Source: a virus
Strand: one strand, 5' to 3'
Length of the DNA stretch: 64,000 bases
IMG/VR virus record: IMGVR_UViG_3300025162_000016
Span: 188,001 to 252,000 of that record
Of this stretch, positions 58,735 through 64,000 are shown piece by piece. The position numbers and the translations under genes were made by a program. The notes beneath the pieces are model-generated. The model was not told the DNA's origin. It saw only the letters and a program-made list of their open reading frames with translations, and searched no databases. Numbering within the stretch: the stretch's first letter is position 1; every line of letters begins with the position of its first letter.

Positions 58735-58737
58735 GGG
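58715..58737. repeat. right-end compound hairpin
   Basis: CCCCTA (58715-58720) pairs with TAGGGG (58732-58737); inner CCCT-TT-AGGG. Overlaps the stop codons of both tnpB and the converging HNH gene. Confidence 0.7.
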
Positions 58738-59374
58738 TTGTTGACTCCTCTATTTTGAGAAATAAATTCCAATCTATATGTTTTGCTTCGTGAATTAGTT
58801 TATATCGAGGAATTGGGTTTGGTTTTTCCGGTAACCTAATTAATTTCAAACCGGCTTCTTCCGGTGTTTTGTTAGACTTAATTGTATTGAGATTTTTATC
58901 AGAACAAACGAGATTTTCCCACGAATTATCTCCTCCACGAGATTTTGGACGAACATGATCAATAGAAATCTGATCCTTTTTTAACTTGCGGCCCGTATAT
59001 TGACACCGATTGCCATCTCGAATACGAATTTGTTCAGTGGAAGGATTTTTACCAAATTTCACCTCGGGCACCTTGCCATAATTTTTTACAATTAAAATCG
59101 TCGGAATTCTGATTTCCATGCGAATTGTCTTAATTGAAAAATCCCATTCCCGAATCGGTAGCGTAATCCATTCTTCCCATTCCACTGGTCGAATTTGTAA
59201 TGGTTGACTAAAATCAACCAATCCCTCCTCGCTTATAACATAATCAATATCTAATGCATAACTGTTTTTCCCACCCGCAAGATCCACCAGTGCCTTCCCA
59301 ACATTAAATTGATCTATTACCTGCCAATGCCTATTTAATTTTAAACAAAGTAATTTATTTTCTATTCCCTTCAT
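58718..59374 (-). CDS. HNH endonuclease, 218 aa, 3' end altered by the IS
   Basis: The HNH core is IRIRDGNRCQYTGRKLKKDQISIDHVRPKSRGGDNSWENLVC, with DH as the catalytic pair, Asn in WENL, and NTIKSNKTPEEAG as the usual tail. An N-terminal domain (1-100) precedes it, as in phage and cyanobacterial HNH proteins. The final residues (ESTTPTLKG) are read from the IS605 hairpin, so the original C-terminus was replaced on insertion. The nuclease core is intact. The start follows a TATTTATG box with a 4-nt gap. Confidence 0.85.
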   Translation of the reverse strand: MKGIENKLLCLKLNRHWQVIDQFNVGKALVDLAGGKNSYALDIDYVISEEGLVDFSQPLQIRPVEWEEWITLPIREWDFSIKTIRMEIRIPTILIVKNYGKVPEVKFGKNPSTEQIRIRDGNRCQYTGRKLKKDQISIDHVRPKSRGGDNSWENLVCSDKNLNTIKSNKTPEEAGLKLIRLPEKPNPIPRYKLIHEAKHIDWNLFLKIEESTTPTLKG

Positions 59375-59378
59375 AAAT

Positions 59379-59386
59379 CATAAATA
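59379..59386 (-). promoter_or_regulatory. TATTTATG box before the HNH gene
   Basis: The minus strand reads TATTTATG, ATTT, ATG. Confidence 0.38.
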
Positions 59387-59423
59387 TACGGAAAAAACTC
59401 AAGAGATTGTTTGTAGTTTTTTA

Positions 59424-59431
59424 TATTTATA
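59424..59431 (+). promoter_or_regulatory. TATTTATA box before the 59438 gene
   Basis: TATTTATA, TGAAAT, ATG. The 6-nt gap is longer than at the other genes. Confidence 0.35.
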
Positions 59432-59437
59432 TGAAAT

Positions 59438-59710
59438 ATGATTAAACTCAAAGATATTCTAGGTGGAAATGTTGACTCGATTAAATGGATAGTTGGTATC
59501 GTGGATAATTATGGAAAAATTCATCACAAGGTAGTGCAACTGAACGATCCTATTGATAGTCATAACCAAATTTGGCCGCTTGCTCATCATGGAAAATGGA
59601 GATGGATGCCAAGTAAACCAACTCAAATGAACACATACAACGAACAATTAGATGAAGATGCTATCGATGCTATTTGGCAGCTTATTGATCGTTATAGATT
59701 ATTTTTATAA
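59438..59710 (+). CDS. unknown protein, 90 aa
   Basis: VDSIKWIVGIVDNYGKIHHKVVQL and WPLAHHGKWRWMPSKP indicate a small beta-rich fold with many Trp and His. No family recognised. A lone plus-strand gene between two minus-strand blocks, converging on the ClpP-like gene with a 4-nt gap. Confidence 0.52.
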   Translation: MIKLKDILGGNVDSIKWIVGIVDNYGKIHHKVVQLNDPIDSHNQIWPLAHHGKWRWMPSKPTQMNTYNEQLDEDAIDAIWQLIDRYRLFL

Positions 59711-59714
59711 TTTT

Positions 59715-60272
59715 TCACCACAAATTATCGATTAATCCCCATTCTTTAGCTTGATTAGCATCGAAATAGCGATCTCCTACTTTTTCACATTGCGATTTCC
59801 AAAATGTCTTGGATTTTTTTGTATGATTCTCCATTAAGCTGTTCCAACGTTCCTCAACTTCTCCAAAATGAGCGAGATCATTTTTAACCTCATCCATTTT
59901 TCCACCAATATCCCCGTAGCTTTGATGAACCATAAAATATGTGTTTGGAGTAGCATAACGATGTCCTTTTTTTCCACAGGCGACTAATAACGGCGCTGCT
60001 GACATACATTTCCCCATTGCTATGGTATATATTGGAGCTTTGCATTTCTGTATAGTGTCGTAAAGTGCAAACATGTCATATTGACATCCCCCATAAGAGC
60101 CAACAAAAAGTTCAATTGGGCTCTTAGATGATTCTGTTTCCATCAGATATATCGCCTTAACCACTAATCCGATTGGCATATTTTCTACATCGTCAAATAA
60201 AAATACTCTACGGTTATTGCGATCAACGCCGTGAGAAAATAAAATATCGGTCCAATCTATAGTTGTTTTCAT
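59715..60272 (-). CDS. ClpP-like serine protease, 185 aa
   Basis: The ClpP/crotonase fold is clear: ELFVGSYGGCQYDMFALYDTI (oxyanion region), YTIAMGKCMSAAPLLVACG with the nucleophile Ser in CMSAAP, MVHQSYG with the catalytic His, and RYFDANQAKEWGLID with the Asp. All three catalytic residues are in place. Phage versions include head-maturation proteases and host-ClpP-like enzymes. The TATTTATA box 3 nt before its ATG suggests late expression, favouring a capsid role. Confidence 0.85.
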   Translation of the reverse strand: MKTTIDWTDILFSHGVDRNNRRVFLFDDVENMPIGLVVKAIYLMETESSKSPIELFVGSYGGCQYDMFALYDTIQKCKAPIYTIAMGKCMSAAPLLVACGKKGHRYATPNTYFMVHQSYGDIGGKMDEVKNDLAHFGEVEERWNSLMENHTKKSKTFWKSQCEKVGDRYFDANQAKEWGLIDNLW

Positions 60273-60275
60273 GAC

Positions 60276-60283
60276 TATAAATA
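60276..60283 (-). promoter_or_regulatory. TATTTATA box before the ClpP-like gene
   Basis: The minus strand reads CTATTTATA, GTC, ATG. Confidence 0.42.
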
Positions 60284-60295
60284 GAATAGATATTT

Positions 60296-61102
60296 TTAAA
60301 CAATGTCAGCTAATTTGTTAATAGATAATGTTGAACCGTCCCATATTGCATAATGCATGTTTTTCCAAACGTCCAAACACAAATTATATGTTGTATTGGT
60401 CGTTTTTGTTTGTTTTTTCGTTGGAGTCCAATTAGAAGATAATTCAAAGTATGGCTGTGAATCATTAGAATCCTGAATCAACCAAGATGCTGATCCGTGT
60501 TGTTGGGGACTATGACCATAAATCTGAGAAAGCCCGGTAATAGGGAGCATCTCTTTATTATGATCACACCACGTAATCCCCCCTACTCGTTGAAATCCTC
60601 CACGGGAATGTCCCGCACAAAAAATCCAACTATTTTGCCGGTGACCTTCAATAATTTCATTATCAAGATAATTAGATATTTCTTTTAGAAATGCCGGACG
60701 ATTTGTATGAAGATTGGCTATATTTTCCGGCAGATTAGATTTATGTAATCCACCATGACTCAATAACCATGTGTTATCGAGGATATGATAGAATTTAAAT
60801 TTATTCCAAACGGTATGATCTATTCTATCCCGAACGATAAAATGTTTCCATTGAGTATATCCAGAACATCTCCAATGTTCTGCTGGGAATGCGTAGTGGC
60901 AATCATGATTTCCAAATAAATGGATTCGATTAGGTTGTTTCACCGAATTCTCTAACCAATCACACATTTCGTTAACCGATTCCGGGTCGTCATTGAAGTC
61001 ATCGAAAAAATCCCCGAGGAAAATAATGTCATCTGCCCCAACGAAATCAATGATTTTTTGAGCCGCCTCCCATTGTAAATGTAAATCCGGCAGAATTAGC
61101 AC
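60296..61102 (-). CDS. calcineurin-like metallophosphoesterase, 268 aa
   Basis: The metal-binding motifs are in family order: LPDLHLQWE (D-x-H), IIFLGDFFDDF (GD), LFGNHDCHYAF (GNHD) and WLLSHGG (H-G-G), with FCAGHSRGG (GHS) near the C-terminus. It hydrolyses phosphoesters; protein phosphatase, 2'-3' phosphodiesterase and RNA-end phosphatase are all possible. It is on the same strand as the kinase, ligase and cREC-like genes, which favours nucleic-acid ends as substrate (inference). Confidence 0.85.
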   Translation of the reverse strand: MLILPDLHLQWEAAQKIIDFVGADDIIFLGDFFDDFNDDPESVNEMCDWLENSVKQPNRIHLFGNHDCHYAFPAEHWRCSGYTQWKHFIVRDRIDHTVWNKFKFYHILDNTWLLSHGGLHKSNLPENIANLHTNRPAFLKEISNYLDNEIIEGHRQNSWIFCAGHSRGGFQRVGGITWCDHNKEMLPITGLSQIYGHSPQQHGSASWLIQDSNDSQPYFELSSNWTPTKKQTKTTNTTYNLCLDVWKNMHYAIWDGSTLSINKLADIV

Positions 61103-61119
61103 ATTATTTTTATCGTTCT

Positions 61120-61467
61120 TTACAATGTTATAATTCTACTTTTTTCTTTCCTCTCCCACCCATATGCATTCATTTGGGTTTCAGGAATTACTTCAAGCGA
61201 TTCATCTATCCCCATAAGAATAAAACAAACGTTTTTCTCTCTGAAATGTTGACTCAAAGGACGCAATGCTTTACTAATTTGTTGTCCCGCTGCCATTCTT
61301 TTAGCCGTTTCAGGCTGATCAATTTTAATGATAATAACGCTATTGGGCAATATATCATCAATATTGATTTTTACTACTTCTGCCTCCTTTGGCAATACTG
61401 CTTCTGTAGGTGACGGAGTTATAAATTCCGGTAAAATCGGTAGGTTTATTATATTATTTTCGCTCAT
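61120..61467 (-). CDS. unknown protein, 115 aa
   Basis: ATG 61467 (MSENNIINLP) overlaps the end of the 60-aa gene. DDILPNSVIIIKIDQPETAKRM...RPLSQHFREKNVCFILMGID suggests an alpha/beta protein of one domain. No family recognised. In the RNA-repair-like operon. Confidence 0.55.
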   Translation of the reverse strand: MSENNIINLPILPEFITPSPTEAVLPKEAEVVKINIDDILPNSVIIIKIDQPETAKRMAAGQQISKALRPLSQHFREKNVCFILMGIDESLEVIPETQMNAYGWERKEKSRIITL

Positions 61468-61636
61468 ATTTTTTAGGTTCAATTAATTTCGGACAAGAAT
61501 TGCTTTTATGATTAGTCCAGTGTTCGCACATGGCACACCATTTGTTATGCCAATTTATATCGCTATAATTGGTGTTCCAGTTTTTTGGATTATAACCAAT
61601 AATAGGCTTCATTCCTTTACCCGCAGATGTTTTCAT
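61454..61636 (-). CDS. small zinc-finger-like protein, 60 aa
   Basis: WCAMCEHWTNHKSNSCPKL provides C-x2-C...H...C ligands for one zinc. The start overlaps the kinase stop (ATGA), which supports it as a real gene. No family recognised; a small adaptor for the neighbouring enzymes is possible. Confidence 0.5.
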   Translation of the reverse strand: MKTSAGKGMKPIIGYNPKNWNTNYSDINWHNKWCAMCEHWTNHKSNSCPKLIEPKKYERK

Positions 61637-62091
61637 TTAATCGTGGTTATTTCGTCAAATTCCGGTGATTGTGGTTTTTCGTAATTACCAATCATTCTAT
61701 CGATTACGTCAACGGGAACATTACGCCCTCCCTCATCCGCTCGTTTAGAATTTCTTTCCAACAATATCTCACGAGGAAATTCGAATGTGATTGCTCGTAA
61801 GTGGGCAAGTTTCTTTTTTGCAATATTAACAAAATCTTTGCGAGCTTTTTTAGAACAAAAACAGGCATCGACGACCACGTTTTCACCATTATTTAACCTT
61901 GATTCCATTTCCTCTTTTAAAAGTGCAAAGGCTTGAGCGGATACAGATTGATCGTCTTCGTTTCTTCCAAGTCTGGCTCGATTGCGGTCTGAGGATAAAT
62001 AAGTGTATTGATTATCAATAGCAAACTTTTCCCCCCATGTGCTTTTTCCACTAGCAGGTGGACCTATCAAAATTACAGCAACATTTTTCAT
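61633..62091 (-). CDS. polynucleotide-kinase-like P-loop kinase, 152 aa
   Basis: VAVILIGPPASGKSTWGEKFA is the Walker A of the T4 PNK kinase domain family, YLSSDRNRARLGR its substrate loop, and NVVVDACFCSKKARKDF strand 3 with the catalytic-type Asp. It lacks the C-terminal phosphatase domain of T4 Pnkp. Located 3 nt after the RNA ligase gene, it would supply 5'-phosphates for ligation. It could instead be a general P-loop kinase. Confidence 0.75.
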   Translation of the reverse strand: MKNVAVILIGPPASGKSTWGEKFAIDNQYTYLSSDRNRARLGRNEDDQSVSAQAFALLKEEMESRLNNGENVVVDACFCSKKARKDFVNIAKKKLAHLRAITFEFPREILLERNSKRADEGGRNVPVDVIDRMIGNYEKPQSPEFDEITTIK

Positions 62092-62094
62092 ATT

Positions 62095-63183
62095 TTATTT
62101 TTTAAGAACTTGCCAAAATAGTTTACGTATTTGATCGTTTGATAGTGGTTTGGAATCTAGCAAGGTAAAAACCATTGCACTGCGATTTGTTGGTCCGTAT
62201 GCTGCTGTCACTTTTATTGCCTGATCCTTGCGAGCAGATAACGGTTTGAGAGTTTCATCTACATATTTTTGCATACCGGCGGCGATTTGTTGAACTTCTC
62301 GCCCAGCATCACAAATGTTGCTGGCAAATCCTCTTACCATATTCCAGCATTCGAAATCGAATTGTGTCTGTAATTGTTTCTCAAATTCTTGATATGTTGG
62401 TCGTTTGTAATCTAAAAATAATTCTAAAGTATTTTCAAGGGTCGCACTTTCTTTGAACCGATGAAGTTTAAGATAGACACTGGCTTTAATTTTATGTATT
62501 TCTTGAGAATTATTAGAATATAAACAAACTCCTTCTTTATCTGTCCATGTAGATACATTATCTAATAATTCCGGTATGGATGTAAATGAAAAAGATTGAG
62601 GACGTTTTAGATTTAGTGCCATTCCCAATTTTTCTAACTCTGATTGGGGCATCAAGGAATAATCATTTTTATTTACTGCTCCTACTAACCAAAACTCCGG
62701 CTCCGGTCCATAATCTAAAATAATTTTCAAATTGGGAGTGGTGATTTCACATAAAAGAGTATACTGTGGATTTGCTTTTAGCCATTCTACAACCATAGGA
62801 TACTTGGCTAAACAATATTCAAAGTCAGAAGCATTCCCCATGGTTAAATATGAAAGGGTTCCTCTGGTTCGCATGGATAATTGATTATTAATATAATCCA
62901 AAATAGCACAACTTCCATCAATTTTCTCAACGAATGTACAATTATTAATAGATAAAGGAACGGGAAAATTTTCGGGATTTTCCCCGAAATTTACGAATTT
63001 AAAAAATCCTCCGGAAAGCAAATTACCATCAAAATCCCAAATACTCGACCGGAAGATTTTGTTTTTCTGTGTAAATTTTGTACCGATATGATTTGGAATT
63101 ATTAATTTAGCGGATATACCACAAAAAATCCCTTCTTTTATGATAAATTCGGAAAAATCATAATCTTCAAAGTTTATTTTCAT
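62095..63183 (-). CDS. T4 Rnl1-type RNA ligase, 362 aa
   Basis: Adenylation motif I is FVEKIDGSC (nucleotidyl Lys), motif III-like ...LLCEITTPNLKI, motif IV KEGVCLYS and motif V HKIKASVYLKLHRFKES, the K-x-K...Y..LH signature of Rnl1. A C-terminal domain (about 265-362) follows. It joins 5'-phosphate and 3'-OH RNA ends; in T4 this repairs tRNA cut by host defence. Has its own sigma70-like promoter at 63277-63304. Confidence 0.85.
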   Translation of the reverse strand: MKINFEDYDFSEFIIKEGIFCGISAKLIIPNHIGTKFTQKNKIFRSSIWDFDGNLLSGGFFKFVNFGENPENFPVPLSINNCTFVEKIDGSCAILDYINNQLSMRTRGTLSYLTMGNASDFEYCLAKYPMVVEWLKANPQYTLLCEITTPNLKIILDYGPEPEFWLVGAVNKNDYSLMPQSELEKLGMALNLKRPQSFSFTSIPELLDNVSTWTDKEGVCLYSNNSQEIHKIKASVYLKLHRFKESATLENTLELFLDYKRPTYQEFEKQLQTQFDFECWNMVRGFASNICDAGREVQQIAAGMQKYVDETLKPLSARKDQAIKVTAAYGPTNRSAMVFTLLDSKPLSNDQIRKLFWQVLKK

Positions 63184-63276
63184 ATTTTTTCTTCTTACGT
63201 GACATTAGTCTTAGATTTTACTAGGTACTACCACAATAAAGCTATTTTCGTCTGTGTGTTATTCACTTTGTCATGC

Positions 63277-63304
63277 ATTATATCGATCTAATATAAAAAG
63301 TCAA
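63277..63304 (-). promoter_or_regulatory. sigma70-like promoter of the RNA-repair genes
   Basis: On the minus strand TTGACT (63304-63299), a 16-nt spacer, TATAAT (63282-63277). It lies about 95 nt upstream of the RNA ligase ATG. Confidence 0.62.
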
Positions 63305-63690
63305 CTCTTATTTTTGAATGCTGCTTGAATTTGTGGAAATCTATCTAAATAATCACAGATGTTCTTTCGTCCTACTGTATTGAACGAATGGACATAAAAA
63401 CCGGGCAAATCCATGTTATTGTCGAGACAATATTCAACCAACCATTTTGCGCAGTCGAGTCCGGTTTTTTCTACGAAGCCCTCGGTTTTGTTTTGATCTT
63501 CGTAACTAAGGTCATGATCATATGCAATTAAAGCTGGTAATCTTCGGAGAGTTATTATTTCTACAAATTCCTTATATGAGCGAACGATTTCCCATTTATA
63601 ATGAGATGGAAAATCTACCCATTCCCCATTATGGATTGCACGTTTAACTGTTGTCGGAATTCTTACATCGTCCAAAAAAAGATTATACAT
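63301..63690 (-). CDS. cREC-like receiver-domain protein, 129 aa
   Basis: NLFLDDVRIPTT (3-14) and LIAYDHDLSYEDQ...GLDCAKWLVEYC match the cyclic-phosphate-processing receiver (cREC) group, in which an LFLDDxRxP start and a xDHDL motif are typical. Members are often found with RNA repair ligases and kinases, as here. It may process 2'-3' cyclic phosphates or regulate repair; activity is inferred from published gene-neighbourhood work, not shown by the sequence. Confidence 0.7.
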   Translation of the reverse strand: MYNLFLDDVRIPTTVKRAIHNGEWVDFPSHYKWEIVRSYKEFVEIITLRRLPALIAYDHDLSYEDQNKTEGFVEKTGLDCAKWLVEYCLDNNMDLPGFYVHSFNTVGRKNICDYLDRFPQIQAAFKNKS

Positions 63691-63696
63691 AATATT

Positions 63697-64000
63697 TTAT
63701 CTGGAACCGATTTGAAAATTTAAATATGTTTTGTAACTCATTGCTGTTTTTTTACCAATTGCTTTATTTACTGCTTCACTAGGGACAAACTCATTTTGTC
63801 CCTCTCTGTTTACGTCTTCAATCATAGCAGAAATTATATCTCGCATACGTTCTATATTATGTCCTGGCAATTTATCGAGGATATGTTGGAGTCTTGTTGC
63901 TGTAACATATTCTTCGGCAATTTTTTCTGCATCTTCCAATACCTGCATTTTAGTTGGATCAACTACGGGGCGAGGAGTTTTTGTTTCACGGAAGTCATCT
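63697..64000 (-). CDS. unknown protein, partial at the right edge
   Basis: The frame contains an ATG at 63948 but stays open to the window edge, reading DDFRETKTPRPVVDPTK before that Met, so the gene probably starts beyond 64000. The visible part is helical (VLEDAEKIAEEYVTATRLQHIL and NIERMRDIISAMIEDV) with a basic end. No family recognised. It ends 6 nt before the cREC-like gene. Confidence 0.55.
   Translation of the reverse strand, partial: DDFRETKTPRPVVDPTKMQVLEDAEKIAEEYVTATRLQHILDKLPGHNIERMRDIISAMIEDVNREGQNEFVPSEAVNKAIGKKTAMSYKTYLNFQIGSR

Larger units (their letters stand above)
57434..58737 (+). mobile_element. IS605-type element with a zinc-ribbon-less TnpB
   Basis: Two compound hairpins bound the tnpB gene: 57434-57456 (CCCCAA/TTGGGG with GGCT/AGCC) and 58715-58737 (CCCCTA/TAGGGG with CCCT/AGGG). 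There is no tnpA. The right end lies at the 3' end of a converging HNH gene, whose last codons run into the element, so the insertion clipped that gene. Exact ends are approximate. Confidence 0.72.

Noticed and set aside
1-64000. tRNA genes and CRISPR arrays
   Set aside because: No cloverleaf with a CCA-type or T-loop pattern and no regular repeat-spacer series was seen by eye; a covariance-model scan would be decisive.

Overview
The window reads as part of the genome of a large tailed phage (T4-like myovirus grade, probably a jumbo phage), not a bacterial chromosome. It carries a T4-type replisome: family B DNA polymerase, sliding clamp, clamp-loader ATPase and a probable small clamp-loader subunit. 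It also has dUTPase, a dNMP-kinase-like protein, an Rnl1-type RNA ligase with a polynucleotide-kinase-like protein, a ClpP-like protease, many short orphan genes and almost no intergenic space. The DNA is AT-rich. Most starts lack a Shine-Dalgarno sequence and sit after A/T-rich stretches. Several good sigma70-like promoters are present. The host cannot be named; heptose and deoxysugar chemistry fits a Gram-negative host, but this is inference.

Layout. 1-1711 (+): small genes, gp62-like clamp-loader subunit and a dNMP-kinase-like gene. 1689-3800 (-): two orphan genes and an IS605-type TnpB element. 3800-30481 (-): a long, tightly overlapping carbohydrate island. It holds glycosyltransferases (GT2, GT4-like, GT10, GT11, GT25), methyltransferases, a split transketolase, heptose-kinase-like and nucleotidyltransferase-like genes, an SDR epimerase, an RmlC-like cupin, a DegT-fold enzyme with His in place of the PLP lysine, a Ugd-like dehydrogenase and a B12/radical SAM protein. 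Three of its genes carry complete inteins. 30471-33265 (-): a homing-endonuclease-like gene, a tail-tube-like protein, a ribbon-helix-helix regulator with a nested palindrome at its start, and a RecB/Cas4-like nuclease. 33331-42618 (+): an exported FecR-like protein, a DNA methylase, a second TnpB, then polymerase, clamp and clamp loader. 42655-49062 (+): a second sugar cluster (GT4, GT25, GT32, sulfotransferase, FkbM methyltransferase). 49470-56297 (+): virion-like genes, a metallopeptidase, an SF2 helicase and an HNH-like protein. 56346-59374: a GDP-mannose dehydratase-like gene and a third TnpB inserted at the 3' end of an HNH gene. 59438-64000: a ClpP-like protease and an RNA-repair-like cluster (phosphoesterase, kinase, ligase, cREC-like domain).

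How it fits together. The carbohydrate genes look like a largely self-contained route from ketose phosphates to an activated modified sugar, plus transferases to attach and decorate it. The acceptor (virion protein, DNA or host surface) cannot be read from sequence. A recurring TATTTATA box lies almost exactly 3-4 nt before the start codon of about ten genes, several of them virion-like. I propose it as this phage's late promoter, which would give leaderless mRNAs. Two genes (a methyltransferase and a sulfotransferase) are each broken by one slippage-type indel in a short simple repeat, which may be decay, phase switching or assembly error.
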